DNA of 50,113 nt from NCBI GenBank assembly GCA_002342415.1, contig DDPY01000038.1, positions 297 to 50,409 of the forward strand, read 5' to 3'. The translations under genes and the position numbers were made by a program. This DNA is from Prevotella sp. UBA2456 (GTDB lineage Bacteria > Bacteroidota > Bacteroidia > Bacteroidales > Bacteroidaceae). This document shows positions 23,632-32,798 of the stretch, in pieces (within the stretch, counting starts at the first letter, position 1; each line of letters opens with the position of its first letter). The notes beneath the pieces are model-generated. The model had not been told where the DNA came from. It searched no databases and was given only the letters and a program-made list of their open reading frames with translations.

Positions 23632-24090
23632 ATGCAGAACCCTCCCGATTACAGACACGACACCGTACTGCCCTTACCCCCCGAGGTAAGGGCAGACGCG
23701 TGGGCTGTGGATGCAGCCTGCTCGGGCAACCCCGGCCCCATGGAGTATCAGGCCATCGACCTGCAGACGGGCTATCGCGTCTTCCATTTCGGTCCCGTGA
23801 AGGGCACCAACAACATCGGAGAGTTTCTGGCCATCGTGCATGCCCTGGCCCTGATGCAACAGCAAGGACTGCACGACAAGACCATCTATAGCGATTCCTA
23901 TAATGCCATCCTCTGGGTGAACAAGCGGCAGTGCAAGACCAAGCTGGAGCGCACACCTGAGACGGAGCCCCTCTATCAGATTATCGCCCGTGCCGAACGG
24001 TGGCTTCAGACCCACCAGTGGCGCAACCCCATTATCAAGTGGGAGACGAAGCAATGGGGCGAGGTGCCAGCCGACTTCGGGCGGAAGTAA
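23632..24090 (+). CDS. ribonuclease H family protein (RNase HI type)
   Basis: This 152-residue protein has the four RNase H acidic residues in order: VDAACSGNPGP (Asp near 23), NIGEFLAIVHAL (Glu), YSDSYNAILWV (Asp) and the late Asp in VPADFGRK. It would degrade RNA in RNA/DNA hybrids. It starts 4 bp after argS and is probably co-transcribed with it. Its stop codon touches the stop codon of convergent ribD with no base between. Confidence 0.9.
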   Translation: MQNPPDYRHDTVLPLPPEVRADAWAVDAACSGNPGPMEYQAIDLQTGYRVFHFGPVKGTNNIGEFLAIVHALALMQQQGLHDKTIYSDSYNAILWVNKRQCKTKLERTPETEPLYQIIARAERWLQTHQWRNPIIKWETKQWGEVPADFGRK

Positions 24091-25014
24091 TCACATCTTG
24101 ACAAACACATCAAGACTATTGCCATCATATTCTTGGTGGCTTTTTGTTTTTGCCTGACTGGGGAACTGAGGGGCACGCGTGCCGTCGGCCACCAGCAACC
24201 GATGGTTGGTCTCCACCCGAATCTCATCCCATAGTCCGGCCTCGATGAAAGCTTCCAAAGTCTGGCGGCCTCCCTCGACAATGAGCGACTGCACCACATG
24301 CTGATACAGGTCATCCATCAGCTGTGGCAAGGGGCGGTCGTGGGTCAGCACGATGCGCTTAGGGTTCGGCCCGTGCCAATGGCGCACAGTCAACTGGGGG
24401 TGCTCTCTATTATAGGTGGTATGTCCTACGAGGATAGCATCCTCCTCGGCCCGCAACTGGTGCGAGCGCATCTGCGTCTGCTCGTTGCTGATCTGCAAAG
24501 CCTTGCCATCCTCATCAATAAAGCCATTGGCCGTCTGGGCCCACTTCAAGATGATGTAAGGGCGGTGCTGCGAGTGATAAGTAAAGAAACGACGGTTCAG
24601 CCACTGACACTTCTGCTCCAGCACCCCCACCGTCACCTCGATGCCTGCCTGGCGGATACGCGCAATGCCGCGACCCTGCACCTCGGCAAAGGGGTCTACA
24701 CAGCCCACCACCACGCGGCGCACCCCCTTCCGCACAATCAGGTCGGCACAGGGAGGCGTCTTGCCATAATGGGCACACGGCTCCAGCGAGACATACACGG
24801 TGGCATCCTTGAGCAGCCGCTCGTCTTCGGCTCTCACCGAGGCAAAGGCATTCACCTCGGCATGCCCCTCGCCGCAGCGCACATGATACCCCTCACCGAT
24901 GATACGGTCTTCAGCCACTATCACAGCCCCCACCATCGGGTTGGGCCGTGCTCCCTGGATGCCGTTGGCTGCCAGTTGCAGACAGCGTTGCATATACTTT
25001 TCATCATTATTCAT
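24091..25014 (-). CDS. ribD: bifunctional riboflavin deaminase/reductase RibD
   Basis: RibD performs two riboflavin-synthesis steps: deamination of the pyrimidine intermediate, then reduction of the ribosyl side chain. The 307-residue protein has the deaminase zinc site HAEVNAF with PCAHYGKTPPC (residues about 50-90) and a C-terminal dihydrofolate-reductase-like domain (YIILKWAQTANGFI, SLIVEGGRQTLEAFI). The start MNNDEKYMQRCLQLA is the conserved RibD N terminus. The -7 box lies only 4 nt before it, so the mRNA is probably leaderless. Confidence 0.94.
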   Translation of the reverse strand: MNNDEKYMQRCLQLAANGIQGARPNPMVGAVIVAEDRIIGEGYHVRCGEGHAEVNAFASVRAEDERLLKDATVYVSLEPCAHYGKTPPCADLIVRKGVRRVVVGCVDPFAEVQGRGIARIRQAGIEVTVGVLEQKCQWLNRRFFTYHSQHRPYIILKWAQTANGFIDEDGKALQISNEQTQMRSHQLRAEEDAILVGHTTYNREHPQLTVRHWHGPNPKRIVLTHDRPLPQLMDDLYQHVVQSLIVEGGRQTLEAFIEAGLWDEIRVETNHRLLVADGTRAPQFPSQAKTKSHQEYDGNSLDVFVKM

Positions 25015-25018
25015 GTTG

Positions 25019-25026
25019 CAAAGGTA
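25019..25026 (-). promoter_or_regulatory. -7 box directly before ribD
   Basis: TACCTTTG on the minus strand, 4 nt before the ribD ATG. The -33 element is not clear. Confidence 0.55.
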
Positions 25027-25055
25027 CAAAAAAGTAAGCAAAAAAACATGATTTA

Positions 25056-25087
25056 TTTGGTATTTTAAGGAGTTCTTCGTACCTTTG
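25056..25087 (+). promoter_or_regulatory. promoter of the lipoprotein-prmC-recX-comF operon
   Basis: TTTG at 25056-25059 and TACCTTTG at 25080-25087 with a 20-bp spacer. An AAGGAG-like sequence precedes the ATG at 25131. Confidence 0.8.
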
Positions 25088-25130
25088 TCCGCAAAATAAA
25101 AGGAGAAAAAACAAAAAGAAGGAGCAAGAA

Positions 25131-26429
25131 ATGACAATGAAAAAAAGTATCTATTCCCTGTTTCTCATGCTGTCACTGACGGCTGGAATATTGTTTATTG
25201 CAGGCTGCAGTAGTACTGACGACGATAAGGATGTGCCAGCCATCATCCCTGGTATCAACGAAAAGGATGTAACGGAGACGAAGACACCATTGGCCAATGC
25301 AGCCATCAGCCTGAACGAGAATATGGCCGACCTTGACTTCTCTACATTGAAGTCACTGACCGAGACCGTACCCTCCCTCAATGCGAGTGCCCCAACTATG
25401 ACACGAGGCGACGGCAGCAATGCTGCCATCGAATTCGAGAGCAAGTTGAAAAGGCTGCTAACAATACTGCAAGGTGAGGAAGGCACCACGCGGTCGCTGC
25501 CCTCAGTAACCTTGGGTCGCAGATTCTCGTTCCAAGCATTTAACGAAGCCTTGCAGTTAGCTGGTGAGATATCCATCACGCTGGGTGAGCAGGGCGAGAG
25601 CAGTTCCTCATGGTTTGGGCTGAACTCAACTAAAAATGGCGAGGTGAACTATACGGCGCGCAACGGAGAAAAATACACCGTAAAAGGCATCGTAGACAAG
25701 AACGTGGAGGTGCAGTTCCGCGGCTTCAATACCAAGCTAGTGGTCACGAAAGCCACAGAGCTGTTTATCTATAAGAACGGCGAGCAGGTGCTCAAGATAT
25801 TGTCAAGCTCTGAGAACAACAGGCCGGTATGGCTTCCGATACTCATCAGAGATAACTTCTATACGGGTCAGTTGTTCTATGGAGACTTCGAGATCAGCCT
25901 GACCTACGACAAGGTAAGTACCCATGAGCGCACCGTGGACTTGGTGTACAGCAAGGCTGACATAGAGGGTACACTGCTGACCATGTCGGTAAAACTGGAA
26001 GACGATGCCGACCTGAAGAAACTGCTGACACATGATGTAACGGTGAAGGGCACTTTCACCGTTCAGGCACTTGACGGACTATTGAATCTGAACGGTGACG
26101 TGAAAAACGTGAACTATCTGGTGGAGAATGGCATCAAGATATCGAAATGCATGAAAGAAGGCACCACGGAGGAGGACTTATGCAATAGCCTGATAACCGA
26201 CTTCAACGACAACATCACGCTAACCTTATCCCTGGAGGACATACCAATAGGCGACATCTACATGGGCTCACAGTACGATGTGACTACGAAGCGTTTCTAC
26301 CCGACCATCATGGCACACTCTGACCTGTTGGGTAGCGAAGACTATAGACTGACTCACCTATTGGAGATACTGGGTGTCGACACTCCAGACATTCTGAAGA
26401 ATGTGGCAGAGATAGCACAGAGCGAATGA
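25131..26429 (+). CDS. hypothetical lipoprotein, about 430 residues
   Basis: This 432-residue protein has a lipoprotein signal (MKKSIYSLFLMLSLTAGILFIAGC, lipobox IAGC; start at 25131 or 25137), followed by an acidic Asp/Ser linker and a long beta-rich region without cysteines except CMKEGTTEEDLC. Probably anchored in the outer membrane. No family recognised; similar Bacteroidota lipoproteins carry DUF names. Its stop overlaps the prmC start (ATGA), so expression is coupled, though the biological reason is unclear. Confidence 0.8.
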   Translation: MTMKKSIYSLFLMLSLTAGILFIAGCSSTDDDKDVPAIIPGINEKDVTETKTPLANAAISLNENMADLDFSTLKSLTETVPSLNASAPTMTRGDGSNAAIEFESKLKRLLTILQGEEGTTRSLPSVTLGRRFSFQAFNEALQLAGEISITLGEQGESSSSWFGLNSTKNGEVNYTARNGEKYTVKGIVDKNVEVQFRGFNTKLVVTKATELFIYKNGEQVLKILSSSENNRPVWLPILIRDNFYTGQLFYGDFEISLTYDKVSTHERTVDLVYSKADIEGTLLTMSVKLEDDADLKKLLTHDVTVKGTFTVQALDGLLNLNGDVKNVNYLVENGIKISKCMKEGTTEEDLCNSLITDFNDNITLTLSLEDIPIGDIYMGSQYDVTTKRFYPTIMAHSDLLGSEDYRLTHLLEILGVDTPDILKNVAEIAQSE

Positions 26430-27256
26430 GCTATCAGGAACTGTGGCATAGACTGACGAAGATTTATGACGAGGGCGAGGCAAAGGCCATTGCCCGCATG
26501 GTGTATGAGGTGCGCTATGGGCTGACCCTAAGCGACCTGCTGATGGGACGCGATGCGGATATACCAGAGGAGGAACTGGAGCAGACGGCCCAGCGGCTCG
26601 AACGCATGGAACCCGTGCAGTATGTCCTCGGACAGGCCGACTTCTATGGCCGCAGCTTCAAGGTTACTCCCGCCGTGCTCATCCCCCGCCCCGAGACCGC
26701 AGAGCTATGCCAATGGATAGTGGCGGAGGCGGGAGGCGAGCAGCAGCCTGCTATCCTCGACATCGGAACGGGCTCGGGATGTATCGCCATCACGTTAGCA
26801 GCCGAACTGCCGCAGTCACAGGTCAGCGCCTGGGATATTTCAGCAGAAGCCTTGGCGGTGGCCCGTGAGAACGGCCGAATAAATGGTGTCAGCGTGAGCT
26901 TCGAGCAGCACGACATCCTCCGCCCGGCCGACAGCCAGCAGTCGGCCCAATGGGACATCCTTGTCAGCAATCCGCCCTATATCATCAACAAGGAGCGCGC
27001 AATGATGGAGAAGAATGTGCTGGACTACGAGCCCTCTTTGGCACTCTTCGTGCCCGATGATGACCCGCTGCGGTTCTATCGCGCCATTGCAGACTATGGG
27101 CGGCAGGCACTGAAGCCCGGCGGCTGGCTCTACTTCGAAATCAATCCCCTCTATGCGGAGGATCTGTATCACCTGTTATGTGGAATGTCGTACCACGACA
27201 TCGAGATCCGCAAAGATGCCTATGGCAAACAACGAATGATGCGAGCAAGACGATGA
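26426..27256 (+). CDS. prmC: peptide chain release factor N5-glutamine methyltransferase
   Basis: PrmC (HemK) methylates the GGQ glutamine of release factors RF1 and RF2. The 276-residue protein has the N-terminal helical domain, then LIPRPETAEL, SAM motif I ILDIGTGSGCIAI (about 110-122), and the catalytic VSNPPYI (about 180). It overlaps the lipoprotein before it and recX after it by ATGA on both sides. Confidence 0.95.
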   Translation: MSYQELWHRLTKIYDEGEAKAIARMVYEVRYGLTLSDLLMGRDADIPEEELEQTAQRLERMEPVQYVLGQADFYGRSFKVTPAVLIPRPETAELCQWIVAEAGGEQQPAILDIGTGSGCIAITLAAELPQSQVSAWDISAEALAVARENGRINGVSVSFEQHDILRPADSQQSAQWDILVSNPPYIINKERAMMEKNVLDYEPSLALFVPDDDPLRFYRAIADYGRQALKPGGWLYFEINPLYAEDLYHLLCGMSYHDIEIRKDAYGKQRMMRARR

Positions 27257-27729
27257 AACAAAAGACCGAACAAGAAGCCTACCTCACCCTGGCCGCCCTT
27301 TGTGCACAGGCGGAGCACTGCCAGTGGGAGATGCTGGAGAAGATGCGCCGCTGGGAGCTGTCCGACGAGGCCCAGGCCCGCGTGATGGAGCGCCTCGTCA
27401 AGGAGCGCTATGTGGATGACGAGCGCTATGCCCGTGCCTTTGTCAAGGACAAGGTGCGCTACAACAAATGGGGCCGCCGCAAGGTGGAACAGGCTCTATG
27501 GCAGAAGCACATTGACGAAGATATCCGCCAGCAGGTGTTAGACGAGGTGGACAACGAGGAATACCTGGCCGTGCTCCGACCGCTGCTGAAGCAAAAGCGC
27601 AAGAGCACCAAGGCCCAGAGCGACTATGAGCTGAACCAGAAGCTGATGCGCTTTGCCATAGGGCGCGGCTTCACGTTCGACATCATCCGACAGTGTATCG
27701 ATGTAGAGGACGAGCCCGATGAAGATTAG
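27253..27729 (+). CDS. recX: regulatory protein RecX
   Basis: This 158-residue all-helical protein with repeated three-helix units (VMERLVKERYVDDERYARAFVKDKV, WGRRKVEQALWQK) matches RecX, which modulates RecA filaments. Starting at the ATG overlapping the prmC stop gives MKQKTEQEAYLTLAALCA, the usual start. Its end overlaps the comF-like gene by 11 bp. recA is not in the window. Confidence 0.88.
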   Translation: MKQKTEQEAYLTLAALCAQAEHCQWEMLEKMRRWELSDEAQARVMERLVKERYVDDERYARAFVKDKVRYNKWGRRKVEQALWQKHIDEDIRQQVLDEVDNEEYLAVLRPLLKQKRKSTKAQSDYELNQKLMRFAIGRGFTFDIIRQCIDVEDEPDED

Positions 27730-28417
27730 CTGGTGGACAAGGATTCTCGACTTCATCTCGCCCCGGCTGTGCGTGGTCTGCGGGCAGCGGCTGTCGCCCA
27801 CCGAGCGGAGCATCTGCAGCACCTGTATGCTGCACCTGCCGCGCACGGCCTACCAGTTCTCGCCTGCCGACAACCCCATGGCACAACTGTTCTGGCACCT
27901 CGTCCCCGTCGAACGGGCAGCAGCACTCATCTATTATGAGCCCCACTCAGAGGTGGCACAGATGGTCTACCAGCTGAAATACAGCGACCGCCCGGACATT
28001 GGCGAGGACATGGGGCGGCTGATGGCTAACGACATGCAGATAGCAGGCTATTTCGACGGCATCGACATCCTGCTGCCTGTTCCCCTTTCCCGCAAGCGCA
28101 TGCGGCAGCGCGGCTATAACCAGAGCGAACAGCTGGCCATAGGCATCAGCGACATCACCCATCTGCCCGTAGTCACCCAAGCCCTGCGCCGCAAGCACTT
28201 CCATCAGAGCCAGACCCAGCTGAGCCGTCACGAACGGCAAGAGAATGTGGCAGACATGTTCGAGGTGCGCAACAGTAAGGTGTTAGAGGGCAGACATGTG
28301 CTGCTGATAGACGATATCTGCACCACTGGTGCTACGCTCACAGCATGCGCAGAAGCCATCAAGGACATTCCCGGCATCCGCATCAGCATGCTCACCTTGG
28401 GACTGACCAAGAGCTAA
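27719..28417 (+). CDS. ComF-family phosphoribosyltransferase-like protein
   Basis: This 232-residue protein has an N-terminal zinc-finger-like cysteine set (RLCVVCGQR and ICSTCM, residues about 17-40) and a C-terminal PRTase domain with PRPP loop HVLLIDDICTTGATLTAC (about 195-212) and RKRMRQRGYNQSEQLA. ComF proteins take part in DNA uptake in competent bacteria; in non-competent species the role is unclear. Last gene of the 25131-28417 operon. Confidence 0.9.
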   Translation: MKISWWTRILDFISPRLCVVCGQRLSPTERSICSTCMLHLPRTAYQFSPADNPMAQLFWHLVPVERAAALIYYEPHSEVAQMVYQLKYSDRPDIGEDMGRLMANDMQIAGYFDGIDILLPVPLSRKRMRQRGYNQSEQLAIGISDITHLPVVTQALRRKHFHQSQTQLSRHERQENVADMFEVRNSKVLEGRHVLLIDDICTTGATLTACAEAIKDIPGIRISMLTLGLTKS

Positions 28418-28489
28418 GGATGCAATCGGTTGCACAGCACAGAAAGTCGATTATGGGCAATGCCCGACACCACGTAACCCTTTATTTTC

Positions 28490-28497
28490 TATCTTTG
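28490..28497 (+). promoter_or_regulatory. -7 box of the amylase promoter
   Basis: TATCTTTG, 29 nt before the ATG at 28527. No clear -33 element is seen. Confidence 0.5.
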
Positions 28498-28526
28498 CAC
28501 CGGAAATCATCAACAACCTATTGAAT

Positions 28527-30296
28527 ATGAAACGGATTATTACTTCACTCATCATCCTCGCGACCACCCTCCCCATGCTGGCTCAGGGATGGCCCGAAAA
28601 GTACGAAGGCGTCATGCTGCAAGGATTCTACTGGGACTCGTATGCGGATACGAAATGGACCAATCTGGAATCACAGGCTGATGAACTATCGCAGTTCTTT
28701 GACTTGATATGGGTTCCCAATTCTGCCTATGCTAACGACCTTAAGAACAACATGGGCTATCACCCTGTCTACTGGTTTGACCATAAGAGTGCTTTTGGCA
28801 CAGAGGCAGAACTACGGTCCATGATACAAACTTTTAAGCAGAAGGGCACTGGCATCATCGAAGACGTGGTCATCAATCACCGTGCCAGTGTGGATAACAA
28901 TTGGCTCAACTTCCCTGCCGAAACTTACAAAGGAACCACCTACCAGCTGACTGCCGCTGATATCTGCCAGAATGACGAGGCAAAGGACAATGGCTTCAAG
29001 CCTTCAGGAGCCAACGATACTGGTGACAACTGGGGTGGAGCCCGCGACTTGGATCATACCAGTGAGAACGTCCAGAAGAATGTCAAAGCCTATCTGGATT
29101 TCTTGCTGAATGACTTAGGCTATACCGGTTTCCGATACGACATGGTATTAGGGTATGGTGCCCAATACATTGGCATATACAACCATGCTGCCCAGCCAAA
29201 GTTTTCTGTAATGGAGTGCTGGAAAGACTACAATACAATAGTAAACTATATCAATGGTTCAAAATACGACGGAGTCATCCAGAGTGCGGCCTTCGATTTC
29301 CCCATGAAGTATAACATCAATGATGTATTCGCAAATGCAAGCAACTGGAGCAAACTGAACAACAGTGCCCTCTGCACGAACAGCCAGATGGCACGTTATG
29401 CGGTCACCTTCGTTGACAACCACGACACAGGTCGCCAGGGAGAAAGCCCACTCTATGCCAACGTGGAAGCAGCCAATGCCTATATGCTCATGCTGCCAGG
29501 CACGCCATGTGTATGGCTGAGCCATTGGAAGACCTACAAGAATACCATTAAAAAACTTATCTTAATCCGCAAGGCTGCCGGCATACACAACCAAAGCGAG
29601 ATCATAACCCGTGAGGCAAACAACAACGGATACCTGTTGATTGTCAAGGGCAATAAGGGCAAAGTCGCACTGGTCTTAGGCAAGCCTGAGATAGGATTCA
29701 ACAATGCGGAAGACCAATACCACGAGGTACTCTCCGGCACCAACTTCTCGCTGTCCGTCAGCAAGGATGTAGACGTTTCCGGCCTCGACAACATCAAGGA
29801 TGATGCTTTTACGGCTCCAGACTGTTGCGTGGTCAACGAGGGTGAGGTGTGCGCCTTTTTTGAGGCTCCCACCAGCTTCACCAATGTGAAGTGCTGGGCC
29901 TGGGATGCCAAGAACAACTATACAGGAGGCTCATGGCCTGGTGCTGCATGTACCAAGGTAGGTACCCACAATGGCAAGAACGTATGGAAATGGACTTATA
30001 ACGGAACGCTGACCTCTCTGCCCACAAACATCATCTTCAGCAACAACGGTGCCAGCCAGACAAGCGACCTCGATTTCAGCAACGGAGGCTACTATAATGA
30101 GGCTGGAGCCATACAAGGAGTCGTCACAGGAATCTTCACCGTAAAGGCAACCGCCTCACAGGACCAGCTGCTGCGCGTCTATACCATCGGTGGTCATCTG
30201 TTGCGCGTCATGCCGGCAGGAACGAGTGTCAACGAGGCACTCAACCAGCTGGGCCACGGACTGTACATCATCAATGGCAAGCGCTATGTGAAATAA
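28527..30296 (+). CDS. secreted alpha-amylase (GH13) with starch-binding-like module and C-terminal sorting tail
   Basis: This 589-residue enzyme begins with a signal peptide (MKRIITSLIILATTLPMLAQG). The GH13 regions are all seen: EDVVINHRA (region I), GFRYDMV with nucleophile Asp205, MECW with acid/base Glu230, and FVDNHD with Asp300. Behind the barrel, residues about 450-520 (KCWAWDAKNNYTGGSWPG, NIIFSNNG) look like a CBM25/26-type starch-binding module. The C terminus (LLRVYTIGGHLLRVMPAG ... GLYIINGKRYVK) resembles a type A T9SS sorting domain. It should cut starch outside the cell. It stands alone rather than in a Sus-type locus. Confidence 0.92.
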   Translation: MKRIITSLIILATTLPMLAQGWPEKYEGVMLQGFYWDSYADTKWTNLESQADELSQFFDLIWVPNSAYANDLKNNMGYHPVYWFDHKSAFGTEAELRSMIQTFKQKGTGIIEDVVINHRASVDNNWLNFPAETYKGTTYQLTAADICQNDEAKDNGFKPSGANDTGDNWGGARDLDHTSENVQKNVKAYLDFLLNDLGYTGFRYDMVLGYGAQYIGIYNHAAQPKFSVMECWKDYNTIVNYINGSKYDGVIQSAAFDFPMKYNINDVFANASNWSKLNNSALCTNSQMARYAVTFVDNHDTGRQGESPLYANVEAANAYMLMLPGTPCVWLSHWKTYKNTIKKLILIRKAAGIHNQSEIITREANNNGYLLIVKGNKGKVALVLGKPEIGFNNAEDQYHEVLSGTNFSLSVSKDVDVSGLDNIKDDAFTAPDCCVVNEGEVCAFFEAPTSFTNVKCWAWDAKNNYTGGSWPGAACTKVGTHNGKNVWKWTYNGTLTSLPTNIIFSNNGASQTSDLDFSNGGYYNEAGAIQGVVTGIFTVKATASQDQLLRVYTIGGHLLRVMPAGTSVNEALNQLGHGLYIINGKRYVK

Positions 30297-30311
30297 GACA
30301 GGCGCGGACGG

Positions 30312-31058
30312 CTACTTGAAGGCGCGGAGCACAAACCAGCAATGGAGCAGGAAGGTCTGGACGGGGCCATAGTGGCGCGACATGACGCGATAGCGCTCCA
30401 AGAGCGAGGCCCGATGGTGCTGGGTGGTGTCGCCCCCCTCCTCGAAATCAGCCAATACCGTATGCGTATTCACAAGAGGCAGACCCTGGCGGTCTGCTTC
30501 TTTCATGATACGGATACACCAGTCGACATCAGCCGAATGGCGGTATTGCAGGTCGTAAGGTGTCTCGCGGGCTATATCGAGCCGTGCATAGAAAGCCTGA
30601 TGGCACACCAGCATCCCTTTCTTAAACGACTTCCATGTCAGATGCTCCGGTGGTCGATGCGTACGCAGATGCAGGAAGCGGCCCTCTGAATCAGTGATAG
30701 CCGTATCACCGTAGATAACAGCCGCCGTACCGGCACAGTCGGCAACGGTCTGGATGGTTGCTGGGTCGTGCAAGGTATCCCCTGCATTCAGAAAGACCAC
30801 ATAGTCACCCGTAGCACGCTGCAATCCCTTGTTCATCGCGTCATACAGTCCCTTGTCGGGCTCCGACCATATCAGGACCTCATGCCGGCTTTGGTCTTTA
30901 TATTGCCGTGCAATAGCCACCGTGTCATCCTTCGAAGCCCCATCAATAATCAGATGCTCTATCAGGGGATAGGTCTGGCCAGCCACACTGTCGAGGGTAC
31001 GTTGCAGGCTGCCAGCCGCATTATAAGTGATTGTGACAATGGAGATGCGTATCATCAT
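30312..31058 (-). CDS. glycosyltransferase family 2
   Basis: This 248-residue GT-A enzyme starts ISIVTITYNAAGSLQRTLDS, with IIDGASKDDT, EPDKGLYDAMNKGL and the nucleotide-binding acidic motif VFLNAGDTL (about 93-101). It resembles GT2 enzymes of colanic-acid or capsule assembly (WcaE-like). A hydrophobic C-terminal end suggests membrane association. Its start overlaps the stop of the GT4 gene, so the two act in the same glycan pathway (inferred). Confidence 0.88.
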   Translation of the reverse strand: MMIRISIVTITYNAAGSLQRTLDSVAGQTYPLIEHLIIDGASKDDTVAIARQYKDQSRHEVLIWSEPDKGLYDAMNKGLQRATGDYVVFLNAGDTLHDPATIQTVADCAGTAAVIYGDTAITDSEGRFLHLRTHRPPEHLTWKSFKKGMLVCHQAFYARLDIARETPYDLQYRHSADVDWCIRIMKEADRQGLPLVNTHTVLADFEEGGDTTQHHRASLLERYRVMSRHYGPVQTFLLHCWFVLRAFK

Positions 31059-32299
31059 ACCTTATTATATATATCTATATAGCGGTTGGCCACGCTCTGC
31101 TGCGACCAACAATGCAACACTTTCTTCAGACACTGTTGACTCAATGAGGCATAGTCGGCCTCAGCCAGCACATAGCGGATGCCACGAGCCAGGTCGTTGG
31201 CCTGCTGGAACTGAGCCACATAGCCATTCACCTCATGATCGATCATCTCGGGAATGCCGCCCACACGGAATCCGACACACGGCACTCCACAAGCCATTGC
31301 CTCCATCAAGGTGTTCGGCAGGTTGTCCTCTAACGAAGGGAGCACGAAGACATCAGCAGCATTGTACACCTGCACGATGCGTCTCTGGTCATTGACATAG
31401 CCTAAAGGACAGGCAGGCAGTGCCAAACGCGAAGCCACTTCCTCTGCATGTCCCCCCAAGATGGCAATAGCCCACTGTTGCCGCATCTCTGGATGTTGTT
31501 CTACCAATAGGCGGATAGCCTCCACCAGATAGTCGATGCCTTTCCGCGGATCGGTGACGCGCTGCGACACGAAGAGGATGATACGCTTGTCGGCAGGCAG
31601 TCCTAACTGTTCCCTCGCCTGCCGCTTGTCTTGAGGACAGAACACATGGGTATCGATAGGATTCGGAATGCTCACCACCGTCTGTCCCTGCAGCAACGCA
31701 CTCTTGGCGGCCTCACCAGCCAGCCACTGGCTGCAGCAGACATACGTCACACGCCGGCCTTGCAGCATTCGCTGCTTGCGCTTCCATACACGATTTGCCA
31801 AGTCGTGCCGACTGTTGCCGGGCAATAGCGGACACTGTCCGCACTCCGTATGATACTGTGTGCATCCACGCGCATAGTGACAGATGGCTGTCGCTGGCCA
31901 GATGTCGTGCATGGTCCATACTACGGGCTTGGCTTCTACAATCTTTCGTAAGTCCCTCAACGAGAGCATGCCCTGGTTCACCCAATGCAAGTGGATGATG
32001 TCTGCCTCCTGAAATTCAGGGAGCCGGGTAATGTCCGTACCACAATTGGCTATATCTACCTCGAACAAGTGCTCACGATGCAGTCGCAAGTGGAACCATA
32101 TCACGATGCGTTCCCACAGGAAATGCCACATGAGCCGCCATGATGAGGGCAAGCCGCATACTGTCAGCTGGTCCGTTTCCTTGTCGCGCACCAGCATCTT
32201 GGCTTTCACCCCATTATTCTTCAGAGCCTCCATCAAGCGGTTCGCCGCTACTGCCGCCCCGCCCGTCTTTTCACTTGTGTTGACTATCAGTACTTTCAT
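31055..32299 (-). CDS. glycosyltransferase family 4
   Basis: This 414-residue GT-B enzyme starts MKVLIVNTSEKTGGAAVAANRLMEAL. The C-terminal donor-binding domain has RIILFVSQRVTDPRKGID, VFVLPSLEDNLPNTLMEAMACGVPCVGF with the EX7E motif, and GGIPEMI. The middle part has a cysteine-rich loop (HYARGCTQYHTECGQCPLL), seen in some capsule/LPS GT4 enzymes. The start at 32299 is preferred over a longer frame since the promoter lies at 32321-32350. Confidence 0.9.
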   Translation of the reverse strand: MKVLIVNTSEKTGGAAVAANRLMEALKNNGVKAKMLVRDKETDQLTVCGLPSSWRLMWHFLWERIVIWFHLRLHREHLFEVDIANCGTDITRLPEFQEADIIHLHWVNQGMLSLRDLRKIVEAKPVVWTMHDIWPATAICHYARGCTQYHTECGQCPLLPGNSRHDLANRVWKRKQRMLQGRRVTYVCCSQWLAGEAAKSALLQGQTVVSIPNPIDTHVFCPQDKRQAREQLGLPADKRIILFVSQRVTDPRKGIDYLVEAIRLLVEQHPEMRQQWAIAILGGHAEEVASRLALPACPLGYVNDQRRIVQVYNAADVFVLPSLEDNLPNTLMEAMACGVPCVGFRVGGIPEMIDHEVNGYVAQFQQANDLARGIRYVLAEADYASLSQQCLKKVLHCWSQQSVANRYIDIYNKV

Positions 32300-32320
32300 A
32301 CCTATTTTATAATGACTCCA

Positions 32321-32350
32321 CAAAGGTACGAATAAGTGAGAAGAAAACAA
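32321..32350 (-). promoter_or_regulatory. promoter of the GT4-GT2 operon
   Basis: On the minus strand TACCTTTG at 32328-32321 and TTG at 32350-32348 with a 19-bp spacer. Confidence 0.7.
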
Positions 32351-32442
32351 AATAAAAAGGCCATATTATAGTTGTTTTCGCACACAATAGATTGATTTAA
32401 GTCAAGAACAACGCTGATTTCCAACAAAAAAGATAAAAATCC

Positions 32443-32473
32443 ATTGCGCGTTTGAAAAATGTTCGTACCTTTG
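32443..32473 (+). promoter_or_regulatory. promoter of the putative non-coding RNA
   Basis: ATTG at 32443-32446 and TACCTTTG at 32466-32473 with a 19-bp spacer. The expected start point (about 32477) falls at the foot of a 7-bp hairpin. Confidence 0.75.
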
Positions 32474-32476
32474 CAG

Positions 32477-32719
32477 TGTCAAAAGAAAAAATGACACTCT
32501 TGATTAAGTGAAATCGAGATTTGGTTAATAGATTGTTTTAGGTTAGTAGTAATATTTATAGTTTTAGGTTTTTAGTTATTGGTAAGAAGAAAGTTTTAAA
32601 TGTGTTAGGATAACAGTGGTCGCCGTGAGGCGCTCATAACTTTCTTTTCTAAGAGAATGTTAGTATGAAATACGATATGCTGCTGCAAAGCAGACCCTCA
32701 GTCGAAAGACTGATTTTTT
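32477..32719 (+). ncRNA. putative structured non-coding RNA, about 243 nt (up to about 320 nt)
   Basis: The stretch 32330-32798 has no gene but looks like an RNA gene. It begins with a perfect hairpin (AGTGTCA 32475-32481 with TGACACT 32492-32498). It has an A/U-rich middle, then a GAAAGTT...AACTTTC stem enclosing CGCC-GTGA-GGCG with a GNRA loop, then CTGC-TGCAA-AGCAG. It ends in TCAGTC-GAAA-GACTGA followed by TTTTTT (32698-32719), a terminator. A second terminator follows at 32757-32796. Only a six-codon ORF is found. Family not recognised; a 6S-like or 'Bacteroidales-1'-type RNA is possible but unproven. It does not fit tmRNA, SRP RNA or RNase P RNA. Confidence 0.6.
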
Positions 32720-32756
32720 ATTGGAAAGGATTTTTAGTTAAACATAGGCTTTTTTG

Positions 32757-32796
32757 AACACCACTGCTCGTTGATGAGTAGTGGTGTTTCTCTTTT
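32757..32796 (+). terminator. strong hairpin terminator before the ispF 3' end
   Basis: AACACCACTGCTC (32757-32769) pairs with GAGTAGTGGTGTT (32776-32788), with one G-T pair, followed by TCTCTTTT. It would stop read-through from the ncRNA into antisense of ispF. Confidence 0.75.
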
Positions 32797-32798
32797 AT

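Noticed and set aside
24088..24093. Missing intergenic DNA between RNase H and ribD as an assembly error
   Set aside because: Both proteins end naturally (ADFGRK and VFVKM); the stops simply abut, which occurs in compact convergent pairs.
32477..32719. tmRNA, SRP RNA or RNase P RNA for the structured transcript
   Set aside because: No tag ORF with tRNA-like ends, no SRP GGAAGGAAGC-type loop and no RNase P core motifs were found.
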